Shown here in pieces: positions 38,801-50,815 of a stretch of 64,000 nt of DNA (positions are counted from its first letter, which is position 1; every line of letters begins with the position of its first letter). A program made the position numbers and the translations under genes. The DNA is from Odontesthes bonariensis (lineage: Eukaryota > Chordata > Actinopteri > Atheriniformes > Atherinopsidae). The notes below the pieces were generated by a model. That model searched no databases, was not told the origin of the DNA, and saw only the letters and a list, made by a program, of their open reading frames with translations. The stretch lies in contig NC_134528.1 in assembly GCF_027942865.1 (NCBI RefSeq), positions 6,319,586 through 6,383,585 of the forward strand. The letters run 5' to 3'.

Positions 38801-39807
38801 ACATCAGCTGAACACAAGTTTGATCACATCTTCATCAGTAACCGTTAGATTAAAATGAGAATATGTATTTTATCCAACGTTTTGCAGAAAATGCCATTTT
38901 ACAATGAAAATGATGGAGGCTTCATTTAAAAGTGACTTGTTAATGTTGTTCATAGCATATAAATGTTTATATTGGTGCTGATGGACACAAATTGCTTTTC
39001 TTTTCGTTTGATACTGAGAGTTATCATTTTAAAAGTAATGTATTTAAGTAGGACATTTGTTTTGTTTTTCCAACGTGCTCTCACACGTGCGCTTTAAAAG
39101 TAGTCATTTTTGACTTTTTTTGTAAAAAAAAAAGAAAAAAAAGTAAAACCTTTAACTCATGTGCTGAATCTTTTCCTACAGAAGAGAAAAAATGGACTCC
39201 ATGTGCATGCATCTGTGGTGTGTCTGCTGAACAAACGCCCACTGAACTGCTACAGGTGGGATTACACTGCAAAGTGGAAAAATAAGGCATTTCCTCACTT
39301 TATAAATTACATAAAAATATGAAACCAGGTCAGGGTGGTATTTACAATAATCATGATATAAGAAAGATTGAATATAGTTTGAGTAGCTTTTGTTAGAGTT
39401 TTCAGACTTCTAAACATCTTAGTTTGATGGCAAAGTGAGCTCAGTTCACAACAGTCGGCTATACCTCATCACTTTAAGTGGACTGTGCAGAAAAACCTGC
39501 ACATCACATGTTTGACCTAGTTGTGTCACTTGTTTTATCATGCTATTTAACAGCTACATCGCTTTTTCAGGGTGGAATCAGCCAATCGACAGAGGAGCCA
39601 CATGCCTTTGAAAAGCTCTCATATGAGCTGAAGGAGGTGGTGAGGATACTGACTCTGCTCCTCAACAACAGCAAGAATGAGGGGAAGCCTGGCTACTGGA
39701 CCAAAACGACTAAAACCATCAACAGAGCTTACTTTATATTTTATGTTACAGCAGCTAGTCTGTTCATAATCTGTATGTTTTCCATCTGGACAAATGAAGA
39801 AGAATGA
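32852..39807 (+). CDS. 5-HT3-receptor-like Cys-loop channel subunit, copy 3 (10 coding exons)
   Basis: Third tandem paralogue. Proposed exons: 32852-32891, 33431-33597, 34743-34787, 34951-35060, 36734-36903, 37211-37371, 37466-37676, 38520-38702, 39182-39255 and 39571-39807, all GT-AG and in phase, giving 465 aa. Features: signal peptide (MLLTEFLFLLLLTG), LNLT sequon, WNPSDFCGI, LWKPDL (loop A), Cys loop C153-C167 (CRMQVYKFPFDVQSC), SVIHS in place of the loop-B Trp, RTQYEWLF, M1, M2 (GEKLSFKVTVLLA), M3 and a cytoplasmic loop with a CACIC cluster. An MA helix and M4 follow, ending in an acidic NEEE tail. It is closer to copy 2 than to copy 1. The frame is open upstream of the chosen Met, so a longer N terminus is possible; the homologous signal peptide argues against it. 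Confidence 0.9.
35236..35900. mobile_element. 665-bp TTAA-ended inverted-repeat element in intron 4 of copy 3
   Basis: Arms of roughly 290 bp (about 35236-35523 and 35614-35900) are near-perfect reverse complements around a spacer of about 90 bp. The ends read TTTAAAGGATAAGA and its complement, with TTAA at both borders. There is no ORF of note. It resembles the element at 22228-23155 in design and terminal TTAAAGG, but the body sequence differs. Confidence 0.85.
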
Positions 39808-41460
39808 GACTCCACAACAAACAGAGATGCATTTTCCTTTGTAATTGTCACATACAAGAACTCCCAAACCAGCCTGTAGCATGTGTTCTGACATAAAGCT
39901 GGCTGCACAATCCCTTTTTAGAAGCGTACAGTCCTTAGGAACTATCTACTATTTGCTAAAATACTTGAGGAGTAAAGGCTTGGAAATATTTGTAACTGAA
40001 CTGTTGCATCACAAGCTTGTTTGGATGTCTCAAAGTACAGATTTTTACTGTCCCAACAAAAATATAGCAATTTGAAGTTATGTTTAAATCTGTGGATCAG
40101 TGTCATTGAGCTTGATTTTCAAAGGTTTCCAAGAAGAATGGGACAATTGAGTCAAAATAATTAATATTCTGTTACAGTGACCAGATGGGCAGTAATTTGA
40201 AGTGTTACTTATGAATGTAGATATTCACGTCTTCATATATGGAGAAATGTGTATTTCAGAGTTTAAAGTATTCATTAAAGGCATAAGATGGCAGGGAAAT
40301 ATCCAGTTACACCAGTCTTATTTGTTTTATTTATATGTCATTATTGGCACTTTGTTATCCCGAGGTGTCATTTTTTTAAGGTTTCACTTAAAATGTGTCA
40401 TACAGTAATAGTCTAAGTCTGTTTTGACAGTTGGTTCAATGTAAAAAAAAAGACATAAAAACATTAGAAATGTTAAGATGTGTGCAGTTCTTTCACAAAC
40501 TCTCCTGTAAGAGCTGCTCCAAAAGGATTTTGTATAAACTGTTTCCACATGCCCCCAAATTACCTAAAGGGTTAAATTGTCCAATGAGAGAAAGTGTCAA
40601 AACAAAGACAGAGTGTTGGAGTATCTTCTCTAAATCCAAAATGACTTTGTAATTTAGATTTTATTGCATTTTAACATTGAATTGATAAAACAAAACAGAC
40701 AGTACCCTTACAACATTATTATATGTCCAAAGTCTGGAAATAAGTGTACACATTTTGAATGTTGATGCCACGTTGATGAAGAATTCATCTTGTGTTTGAG
40801 ATTATACTCATTTATTTGGAAAAAAAAAGGAAAAAAAATCACTTTACATGCCTCTTTACCCCTTTTGCTCCAGATTCCCCCGATTTACCCTGAGTTGTCA
40901 CAAAATGGTTACCCCCCCAAAAAAAAAGGAAAAAAAAAAATCTTTGGAAAAATAGAAGTGACTCCAGCCATTAGAGTTGTACAGGTTTTGACAATAAATT
41001 CTGCAACCACAAAAGCACATCGACAGTATGTCACAATACATAATGCAAACTACAGACCCTCCTTAAGCTTTCATCATCGTCAGTTTTGGCTAACATTTGC
41101 CCGTAAACTACTATTTCTAACATAGAATCCAGCCATTTTTTTAGGTCTGGGGGTGATGTATTTTTACATAATCTGAAAATCGCTCTGGCAGCAGCAACAT
41201 TTATTACTGTAAGATAAATTTGGAAGTTCTGCTTGATCCCTCAGTAAACACAGTCTCAGTGATTGTTATTTCTCAATATGTTCTACAACTTTTCCCTAAA
41301 ATGTTCTTCAGAGTACACGCAAAAATGTTCCTGTGTCTGTCTGATAGATCTCTAGGTAGAATGCCCATCCTATGAAGTTTCAAATTCAAAAAGACTTGTT
41401 TAATATCTTATTTCACAATGTTGACACTGTAAGAGTAGTTTTTTTAAGTGCGGTGTCTCC
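39808..41460. other. 3' UTR of copy 3 and spacer before lrrc59
   Basis: No further gene is visible. AATAAA at 40993-40998 (tgacAATAAAttctgc) could end the copy-3 transcript after a UTR of about 1.2 kb. A-rich tracts occur at about 40820-40840 and 40918-40940. Confidence 0.45.
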
Positions 41461-41464
41461 TCCG

Positions 41465-41675
41465 CTGCTGCAGGGGGCGCTGCTCACTTCAGCGTCTCCC
41501 AGCTGTTACTCTATCAATGACGTGGATTTTCATTGAGAGGCAATCTGTGCTGCCAAAAGCACAACGTTTCGGAGCTTTTTCACCAAGTTTTTCCACATTT
41601 ACCAGTCAGACCGCTCAGTTTCTGGACGTCAACTGTCAAACTTTGAACGCAGTTTTGCTACAGCTTCCGTAACAG
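41465..41675 (+). other. lrrc59: Probable 5' non-coding exon of lrrc59
   Basis: A locally GC-rich stretch ends in a good donor (ccgtaacag|gtgagcag) at 41675. The next exon starts at 41811 after ctatccacag and holds the ATG eight bases in. The transcription start is not defined from sequence; about 41465 is only a guess. Confidence 0.5.
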
Positions 41676-41818
41676 GTGAGCAGTCACACAAACCGCTAAA
41701 GTTTCAGGGTTTCCTGGTGTCTGCTAATCAAAAGTATCTGCAGTAAGACCGTTTAAATCACCTCATGTTTATTTGTCACAGTCACTCCGAGGTGTGTTTT
41801 CTATCCACAGACTGCAGG

Positions 41819-44616
41819 ATGAGTAAAAACAGCAAAGTGCTGAACATGAAGGATAAAATCAGTGGGAATGAAATGGACCTGAGCCTGTCTAACCTCACTG
41901 AGGTGCCAGTCAGAGAGCTCGTAAGTTACTCACCCTCTCAAAAATATCCAACATTCACTACGCAATACACGTGTACTTCCAGTTTAAACCCAAGGGTGAT
42001 TTCCTATCATTTCAGGTTGTTTATGTCTGCATTTTCTGGGATAAAATAATTACTAAATGTATGAAATATAGGTCAGACTCTTTCTTGTTTTTTTTTTTCC
42101 AACAGGCCTTATTCCCCAAAGCAACTGTCGTGGACTTGTCATGCAACAACCTTGTCTCCCTTCCTGTGAGTATCGCACACAAATCCTACTTGATGATCAT
42201 AATGAATGCAGACAGTGTTTGTGTCCAGTTAATGCCCTTTGTATTTAAATCTAAACTAGAGGGTTTGAAAATTGAGATAACGATAATACTCATTATTTAT
42301 ACAGCACTTTCTAAACATTTAAGGATGACTAAATCTCATTCTGAATGCCGGAGTTCTGAAACAAACACGGAAATTGGAGCTTATCACGTCGATACTAAAG
42401 CCCCTCCACTGGCTACCTGTTTAATACAGAATTACCTTTAAAATCCTCTTACTCGTCCATAAAGCACTAAATGGATTGGCCCTTCAGCTCATCTCTGACT
42501 CGCTCTCTGTGTATAACCCGATCAGGTGTCTCAGGTTGACAGATGCAACTTTTTAATTTGTTCTGAGAATCAAATCCAAATTTACCAAAGGTGCTTTCAG
42601 TTACTGTGGTGCAGATCTCTGTGTGTGTGCGAGTGCTACTGTATTTTCCTGTGTAATTTTGTTATGTGTGTGGTTTGCTCATACTTGGTCTTTGTTTCGG
42701 CACATTGGGTTTACATGTAATGATGTGCTATATAAATAAAATTGCCATTACTAATCATTTTATGTTGGTATTTTAAGCCACCTACAGTCTGTCTTTTACT
42801 TCAGTAAAAAGTGAAGGCTGTCCTGTCCATTTACATCAAGGTTCTACCTTTTCAAATCCTCTTTAAAAGTGTTTTGCAAACTGTAATATTCAGCGATATT
42901 AAAATCCCCTGCTGGCCTCTGTTGGGATTCCTTTCATGCAGCCAGAGTTCTGCAGCCTGACCCACTTAGTGAAGCTGGATTTGAGTAAAAACCAGCTTAC
43001 CTGCCTGCCAGATGACCTGGGGAACCTGGTCAACCTCCAACATCTGGACCTGTACAACAACAAGCTGATAGTGCTGCCTGTCAGCTTCTCTCAGCTCAGG
43101 GTGAGTGATCATTTGTATACACATGTCGTTGTACTTTAACTGTTGTCCCTTAATGAGTCTTTGTGTGTCTGTGCTCAGAGTCTGAAGTGGTTGGACCTGA
43201 AGGACAACCCGCTGGAGCCCACCCTGGCCAAGGCGGCAGGAGACTGTCTGGATGAGAAGCAGTGCAAACAATGTGCCTCCAAGGTGGTCGAGACGCATTT
43301 ATCAGTTAGCTGGTTCACGCTAGCATTAAAAGCGAAACATCCTAAACTAAAGGTGGTGTTTTTCAGGTTCTACAGCACATGAGAGCCATTCAGGGTGAGG
43401 TCGATCGTGCACGAGAGAAGCGACTTCTAAAGGAAAAAGGTGACTATCAGTCTTTGCTTTTGGGCTCCCTTCAGAAGATCAGAGCGGGTATTTTGTGATC
43501 ACTAACCTGTTCAGACTTGATGTGACCTCTAAGTGAATTTGCATGCAAGTGTAAAGATCTATTATTTGGACAGGAAACACTGCGTTTTTAGGGCGACTCC
43601 ATAACACCTGTCCAAAGTTTAGAGATGGAAAGATGGCTTTTTAGCTTTTATTAATACATTTGTGTGTATGAAGACGCCTTCAGTTCACACGAATGCTTAG
43701 CATCACAGGTGATTTGATGCCTTTTTATATGTAATTTTCAGCCTGATGGGTTAAAGTTTGCTAAGTTAATAGTGAAGACTGAAAGATGTGAGCGTTGTGA
43801 CCCAAAAGAGTTTGATCGGTCTTAAAATTCTTTTTAGTTTTCTCAAAATGTATCATCGGAGGAAGACTTGCTGTAATGAGTAGAAAAGGGGATGCATTGA
43901 GTTTTATATATCAAAGGTGACCTTAAAAAAAAGCTCAGAGTTATGAGCAGCGTCTGAACAGATGTGATCGAAACACGTCTGTCTTTTAAACCCATTTCTT
44001 CACCCTTCAATCAGAGCTGGAGAAGAAGAGGGAGGCGAAGCAGAGAGAGCGAGAGGCCCGCGAGAGGGAGGCTCGTAAACGGGAGAAGGCGGAAGAGAAG
44101 GAAAAGAGGAGGAAAGAGTACAATGCTCAGATGGCAGCCTTGGCAGCACAGGAGCAACAAAAGAAGAAGAATGAGGAGAGGAAGAAAAAGAACGGACAGG
44201 CAGCAGGTGGGATTTAAGTTAACGTTTGAAATAAACGAATAACACCACGTTGGGAGTTTTTAACCTGTTTTATGCTTTCTTCCCGACTTCATCTTTAAAG
44301 ATCATTATAATGTCCCGTTTGTTTTATCTCTGCAGATAAAAAGGTCGTCACGGAACCGCTGCCAAAACCACGGCGTTCTCTCATTGGCCTGATGTTCAAG
44401 CTCTTCTTCCTGCTGATGCTGGGTTTGGCCGGAGTCGCCGCCGCCTGCCGGCTGACCGACATGCAGAAGCAAGCCATCTGTGTGCCGATCAACATTGCAG
44501 TCGATGACAGCCTATCCTGGGCCAAAGAGCAGGAGGGTGTGGTCAGACAGCTGGTGCAAAATCTGTCGTCTGCAGCAAGAGAGCTTCTCGAATCCACACA
44601 AACGTCCAAAAACTAA
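41819..44616 (+). CDS. lrrc59: Leucine-rich repeat-containing protein 59 (7 coding exons)
   Basis: LRRC59 is a tail-anchored ER and nuclear-envelope protein linked to ribosome binding and to nuclear import of FGF1. Proposed coding exons: 41819-41920, 42106-42165, 42942-43100, 43179-43283, 43367-43439, 44015-44206 and 44336-44616, giving 323 aa, close to the usual length of a little over 300. It has an N-terminal leader ([15 protein letters not shown]) and leucine-rich repeats to about residue 140 ([55 protein letters not shown]). A highly charged K/E/R coiled coil follows at about 180-228. A transmembrane helix at about 246-267 ([13 protein letters not shown]) and a luminal tail complete it. 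The frame is intact and all junctions are GT-AG. Confidence 0.95.
42275..42765 (+). mobile_element. Decayed non-LTR retrotransposon 3' fragment in an lrrc59 intron
   Basis: The plus strand shows a broken reverse-transcriptase tail of the 'LHWLPV' type ([11 protein letters not shown], then HKALNGLA-like and [12 protein letters not shown]-like segments in shifting frames). It ends in TGCTATATAAATAAAATTGCC. This pattern is typical of Rex1/L2-type LINEs in fish. It lies in the intron between exons 42106-42165 and 42942-43100. Confidence 0.6.
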
Positions 44617-46524
44617 CCACTCAGGCCTCCATCGAAGCCCAGAGATGCAGGATTTCCACTCTAACCTGTGGATCCTGGGATCTTTTTTACATGCAGGAAT
44701 CATTAACAGGGGCAACCCTGCTTCCCCTCGCCCAGTTTGTGGTGCTGGGAGGTGAAATGTCCGCTCAGATAGACGTGTGTGGGGGCAGAGATGTGTCTAA
44801 ATCATCTTAAATTCCTATGGAATTGTTGTCACTCTTGTACCCTCTTTGTACAACAGCTTGTTTTTAAAAAAGTAATCCTCTTAGATGTCTCTCTGTGCGC
44901 AGTGTTTTGCACTCTGACCAGCAGCCAGCTGTTTTTTCAGGTGCATTACCTGGAGCGCAGGTTGCATTAGAGATGTTCGGTGAAATGTCGCGTTGCCCTC
45001 TCTGTGCTGCACTGGTATGAGGAGTTAGCTGCCAGTCTGAGCATGTGCATTAAAGCCTTTATATTCATAATCTCATGAGGCAAACCTCACAGCTAATACA
45101 CCGTCTGGCACGCCCAACTGATATATTAACGACATATTTTTCCAAAATGCAAAAGAAATACTGATGTCCTACATTAAGAACCACAAGGCAAAATGTCCTT
45201 CTTATTACAGTCCTGTTTAATGTTCACAACTCCTTTACGATCATGTTTCAAAGGACAGTTGGATAACTTTTTAGTAATGATGTGCAAACAAGTTATATCT
45301 GTCATGATTGTATCTGTCTGCATTAGAGCCTGACCTGTATCTTTCAGGCTCTAATGCACACCTTGAACAGTAAACTATATTAAAAGACCGTACTGAAGAT
45401 TTTTATGTGTGAACTCTTTCAACAGGATGAAAATGATGATGCTGCTGGTTGGGTGCTGGTTTCATTTGTCCAGATTCCCTCCCGTCACACCAGTTGTTTT
45501 TTTTTATTATTTAAAATTAATTTCAGGGCAGTCTGAGCAGAAATAAGACTTCTGATACTTGAGTTCAGCTGTAAAAACTGTAAATCTGTATTTAAACCAC
45601 ATTACCAACGAACTATCCTTGAACGTTCGACTGAGCAAGCTCTTCTGTTGATAAGTTTCAGCCTTGATTTCTTCACGGATGTTTTATGACAGCAGAGTGT
45701 TGTTACTTGAGTGTGGTATTTAACTTCACTTTAACCCAGAATCCCTCAATCTTCTTGTGATTAAGGACCAGCAGTCGATACTGGACTTGCAGTCTGAAAT
45801 GCCTTTAAGTCTGAATTTCCTCGTGCAACTTACTTTCTTAACGAAAATTGCCTTTGCTGCTTTGGTTCTTGCACAGCTTTGTCCATGCTCAAACATTGTC
45901 AGCATCATTAAATGGCTATGCACCGCAAGACATAACTGACTGTTGTGTTTTTATATCAAAGGAGTACACCTGGCTGCCTTCAAGGTTACTTTCGGTTTTG
46001 TCTTCGACAGCTTTACCTCCATGAAAGACCAAATTATGCATTTAGATTATAATTCAGATAAAGTAGTATCTGATCAATGGGTAAGTCAACTGGAGTTCAT
46101 TTTAAAGACTGAGAAAAGTATTGGATTACTTTCAGAAAATGGTACGAGTCATGTAACTCTTAAGGTGAAAAATGGTGGACTAGTATGATTTAAAATTTTC
46201 AAATGTGATTTGACAGACCTACATCCATTTAAATGGATTATTACTGTATGAAATGAGCTGTACAGTGTAAACATAGATGACTAGAAATTGCGAAAAGGTC
46301 TATTTTTGTGATGGACAACAGCCATTTCCTGATCATCAATTACAAACATCACTGTGATTGAGCTCAATTGAGAATTGAAAACTGAGAACATAAACTGCCT
46401 ATTACGGCAGCAGAAGCAGTCACCATTAATCTGATTAGATTTTCATCTAACACTGAATGTAGCAGAAAAAAGGGAAAGAAAATGTGACAGACGTCTTCAA
46501 GGCTGATCTGAGGAGCAGAGATAC
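44617..46524. other. 3' UTR of lrrc59 and downstream spacer
   Basis: No gene is visible. The 3' UTR probably extends several hundred bases; ATTAAA at about 45049-45054 is a candidate polyadenylation signal. A 19-bp inverted pair, AGAGCCTGA / TCAGGCTCT, occurs near 45325-45353. The rest is unremarkable AT-rich DNA. Confidence 0.45.
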
Positions 46525-47425
46525 AAACACTGACAAAAGTTATGGAATCACCACTCTTTGAGGACGCTCATTCGGCTTTTAAAAAAATATATATATATAT
46601 AAACATAACACATGTGGCAAACCATTTAATCTAACAGCTTCTGGCTTGTAAAACATACCTAAAAAAATCATGTAAAATGGCTATAATCTTTGACTTTTGG
46701 TCTTGTTTTTGTTTTTCAGATGACGTAAAGGAAAAGCTTATGAAATCCCCCTGTAATTTGCATTTCTGAAACAAATGACACAACTGACTGGCAAGAAACA
46801 TGGCCCCAACAGGAGAGCTGGCAGTTGAAACAATGGACAAATTATAAAACTTCATTTCAACTCCGAGTGTGGCAAAAGATGTTGTTTATTCACAGTCAGC
46901 TGTGTCTAAATTCATAATGGGAAATGGGAAGGTTGTAAAAAAAAAAAAAAAGGGAAAATGTCAGGACAGAAACTCTAAGAAATATGTCTTACAAATCGAA
47001 AATGCTCGACAAAAGAAATGAGAAACAAATGAGGAGAAACGGGAGTCAATATTTGTGAACAAATTGTAAGAAATCAGCTAAAAGAAATGGGATTTACATC
47101 AAGAAAATTCGAACGTAAACCACCTCTGACATCTAAACATAATAAAATGGTTACAGTGGGCTAAAGAGAAGTAGTCATGGACTGCAGATGGTTGGATGAT
47201 AGTGATATTCAGTTATCAATCACCAGTTTGCATTGGACAAAGAAACTTCAGTGTGATGCAGGTGGAATCATTACCTCTGCTGTAAATGTACAGTTTCCAA
47301 AACCTTTCCCATTCCACAAATAAGAAGGCAGTCTGGTGATGCTAAGGTCATTATTCAGGATGATATTTAGTCTCGTCACTCAGAAAAGGAGGACATGTCA
47401 ACTAGATATCTGTGATTTATAATTT
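46525..47425 (+). mobile_element. Decayed Tc1-like transposon fragment
   Basis: It starts with ACAAAAGTTATGGAATCACC, a typical terminal sequence of a Tc1-like family in fish. Further in, broken frames give MVTVG, WTADGWM and CIGQ-like pieces of a transposase. Several stops interrupt the frame. I could not find the matching right terminus, so the copy is truncated or strongly diverged. Confidence 0.55.
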
Positions 47426-48045
47426 TATTATATGAATGGACATCCTCTGAGGCACAAAATTATGCGAATAAGGACGATGACGGACATCGGCATTTCTGAT
47501 TCTACTGCCTGGATTTGGTCTGTTGTACAGTTGAGATGATGTTGTACGGGCTGAGATGTTTCATGGTGCCTCAAATAAATATTTCTGCGGAGGTTTGGGA
47601 GTCTACAATGTGACAGGAGCTGAAGCATTAAAGCTCCACCATCTGGCATGTCATATTTACCTCCAGCCTTCTGGTTTCCAACCACAAAATTAGGAGAAAT
47701 GCTGCAGTAATGAGTAATGAGGCACTTAGGAGGAATATGAGCCAAATGTTTGCTGTAATGTACAGAAGATGCGTTTCAATCTGATTATTGTCTGTGCATG
47801 AGAAAATGGAAACACTTTCACTGACAAGATTTATCATTAAATATGGACAAATTGTTATTTGTCCACAAAAGGTTTAAGCCTGGAATCAGATGTTTGGTGG
47901 ATTTGAATGCTTTTGATTCAAGTCATAACGCTTCTGAGAGGTAACATTTCAGGACTTTCATAACAAATTAATCTGAGTAATTAGAGAACTGAGAACAGAC
48001 AAAAATACATCGACACAACAGAAAACATGACATCATCCCACAAAA
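47426..48045. other. Unassigned stretch between Tc1 relic and ISL2EU-type element 1
   Basis: Overlapping minus-strand ORFs of 105 and 69 codons are present but show no domain. They may be antisense shadows of decayed transposon sequence. Confidence 0.35.
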
Positions 48046-49432
48046 CAAAAATGTGCTGGCACGGTACTGTTTCAGTGGAACAATTTCATAATTACACCAC
48101 CGAGGTTGAGTGTTTGGGATAGAGTGCAGGTCAACACGCCAGAGCCAACAGGTGACGAGCAAGCAATGGACTGCACACCCATCCCAGATGATGATCACGA
48201 CCACCATAAAGCCCCAGAAGCAGCATTCCTGGATATGGCCCTCAACAGGATCCAGGAATTGGAAGATAAGCTATACATTTGTGTTTGAAAGATTCATCCA
48301 ATCCGACGCCAACATCCGACTCTACACAAGGTAAACAAATAAGCCGCCCATTAGTATATAATATGATTTTGTGGTCAAATTGCAACCTTTTTGTAAACTA
48401 ATACTTTTCTGCTATCCTTTTTTAGATTTCCCAATTATCGAGAGTTCCTGCTTTTTTGGGAACTGATTGAACCATCTGTGCATAAAATGGTTCGTGCATC
48501 CAGGGCCAAAGCTGCTGAGAGGAGGAATGAAGAAGTAACATCTGTCCGTCCTGCCCACATGGTATGCAATTGTGTTCTTGGTCTTATCATTGTTGACATT
48601 GGTTTATTAATTAAATGCACCTAAAATTGTAGCCCTGTACTTATGGGAGGCCTGTTGCATTAATTATTATTCATTTATTTTAATGCACACACATTGTCAA
48701 TACATTGTCACACCCATTACATCATGAACATGATGAACTCTTCCTTTTCCTGATGTACGTGTCTGCTGGTTACACGGAGCTGGACTTGGCAAACCGATTC
48801 CTCATCTCCACCTCCACCGTAAGTCGCATTATCTGTTCCTGGACCAACTTCCTGTACACCCTCCTGGGCTCAGCATCCCTCTGGATGGAGGCTGAGGATG
48901 TGAAAGCTTACCTTCCTGATGACTTCAAGGAGTTTTCTGATACTCAGATAATAGTGGACTGTACAGAGCTAAAATGCCAAACCCCATCCTCTCCTGTCAT
49001 TCAAAGTGAGATGTACTCGCCCTACAAATCTCATTGCACGATGAAGGCACTTATTGGGGTTGCCCCCCATGGCCCCATCACCTTCATCTCTTCTCTGTAT
49101 GAGGGGTCAATAAGTGACAAAGAGGTTTTTAGGAAGTCAGGGATACAGAGGATGTGGCTATTATGGTCGACAAAGGCTTTCTCATCAATGATTTAGTTAA
49201 ATGCAAGGTGTACTGTCCACCTTTTCTCAAGAAGTCTAGGCAGATGTCAGCACCCAGCGTCCTCAATACACAGAAAATAGCCAGTCTAAGAGTGCACGTT
49301 GAGCGTGTTATTCGACGGGTTAAAGAGAACAAACCTTTGTCCATTGTAGGCAGCATTAATGAAATTTTTGCAGTGGCTTGCCTACTATCAAACTATCAAA
49401 ACAAACACCTTGTCAAGAGATGGGCTAAGTAA
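48046..49432 (+). pseudogene. DDE_Tnp_4-type transposase, element 1 (broken)
   Basis: A cut-and-paste transposase relic. Readable exons: about 48046-48330 (GTVLFQWN, SVWDRVQ, then FIQSDANIRLYT after a frameshift near 48275), 48426-48561 (FPNYREFLLFWELIEPS, VRASRAKAAERRNEE) and about 48705-49432. The last contains a helix-turn-helix stretch (LDLANRFLISTSTVSRI) and the catalytic signatures VDCTELKCQ, MVDKGF (in a second frame) and HVERVIRRVK. A one-base-scale shift near 49150 separates the first Asp region from the second. The N-terminal THAP finger seen in element 2 is absent. It cannot encode an active enzyme as it stands. Confidence 0.85.
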
Positions 49433-49639
49433 TGCTGACAAATGTATTCCTACATAGAGAGAAAACTCAACAGTGATTTGACAATGATTTTTTTTTTATT
49501 AAGAGATGTTGTGTTTATGATATTGAAAAATATGTTATTTGATTATATAAAAAATTTGAAATGTGACTGTACAATAAAACATCTGAATTATTATTTGCCA
49601 ATCTGCTGTGCTCGTCTCATTGAGAGATACTTAGGCATG

Positions 49640-50811
49640 TGGATGCTAAAGAAGAAATGATCACACTTCTGCCTTATGATGCCTTGTACATCTTTGTCGG
49701 GTTCCAGTCGCTGAAAAAAGTAATCCTCCTCTGCCCAAACAAAAAAGTCTCACCACTCCAGTCCGGTAATGAGGAGCTGGCCTTGTACTTGCCAAAAGTA
49801 AGCATGGCTTTTCTTCAGTGTAAACCTGCCATTGGACATGTGTAAGAATTTGCAGTCAATGTAGCTCTTCACGTTTGGGCATTTTATCTCAACTAAACTG
49901 TAACATGGTGAGGCAGTCGGATCATAAACAAGGCCGTCTGGCGAGGCTCCTAGCCATGGAGCCTGAGGATGGAGTACAAGCCCACAAGGCGCGTAATTGA
50001 CATTGTTGCACTGCACATACTCTTTGGCAGCTTGAAACTGGAGGAGATGGAGCATGTTGATGCACCTCTGTGGATCGGGAGTCACGTTTTGGCTGTTGGT
50101 AGGACATTACACTTCCCCTCTGAACAAGTCCAAACCCTGACTCAACAAGTCGCTTGTCTGTGCCAATCCCCATTTTGGTTATAAGGGGCCTATCCTCTGG
50201 AGGCAAGACACCATACACTTCATCCACGCGGAGACTTGACATCGGGCAGCAGGCCTTTCATTCCTCGGTAAAAGGTGCTCCTGCAATTACACATAAAAAT
50301 GTATGTTATACACACACCACTACCAACACTCCCCCCTTCACTAGGTACACACCGAAATATGTTAGTTATTTACACTTACCGTAATCCTCCTCTCCCCTTT
50401 CGACTCTGAACAGCCTTTACCAGGTTCAGGTCTGAAATTGGACTAGGTTTTATACCCTGTGAAAGTACATGATGCAAGAGTCTAGGCTTAAAATTACTGA
50501 AAATACTAATTCTGTAGAATTTATTACACTGAGGCCTTAGTTTTAAGTTGTAGATAGACTGTATGGTACATCCATATGAAAGAGTATATGCAAAACATGT
50601 ATTGCTGTGAAACTTACTGCTGTCCTGGGTTTGTGCCACTGCTGCTCTCACTCGGTACAGCTGTGTACGGGGGGACAACTGGTCCTCGATGTTGAGAATA
50701 ATGTGCCGTTTGGAAGAGAAGGGCCACAGTATGATTGCATAATGCTGCACCTGCAACACAGGAACACCTGCACCGCACCAAAACGACCGGTGATGTGTCC
50801 CGGAGCACCAT
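49640..50811 (-). pseudogene. SWIM/YqaJ-like nuclease gene of element 1 (broken)
   Basis: This is the partner gene of the transposase. On the minus strand, in order: a SWIM-type zinc finger at about 50811-50614 (CRCSCVAGAALCNHTV), then an ESGFGLVQRG and SYQQP segment at about 50242-50090. A YqaJ recombinase-nuclease domain follows at about 50085-49640 (PWLGASPDGLV, LVEIKCPN, YFWQVQGQLLITG). The conserved D, ExK and Q positions of the nuclease are visible. Compared with element 2, roughly 110 codons between SYQQP and the nuclease core are deleted, and frames shift. What the protein does for the transposon is not known to me. Confidence 0.75.
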
Positions 50812-50815
50812 CTGT

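Larger units (their letters stand above)
48046..50815. mobile_element. ISL2EU-type (PIF/Harbinger superfamily) DNA transposon, element 1, decayed
   Basis: It holds a plus-strand DDE transposase gene (48046-49432) converging on a minus-strand SWIM/YqaJ gene (about 49640-50811). This pairing is characteristic, as I recall, of ISL2EU-type elements. Both genes are frameshifted. The 5' THAP part of the transposase is missing: homology to element 2 begins just before GTVLFQWN at about 48058. Terminal repeats were not found, so borders are approximate. Confidence 0.75.

Noticed and set aside
42966-43298. Antisense 110-codon ORF over lrrc59 LRR exons
   Set aside because: It is antisense shadow of the leucine-rich repeats, which read correctly on the plus strand.
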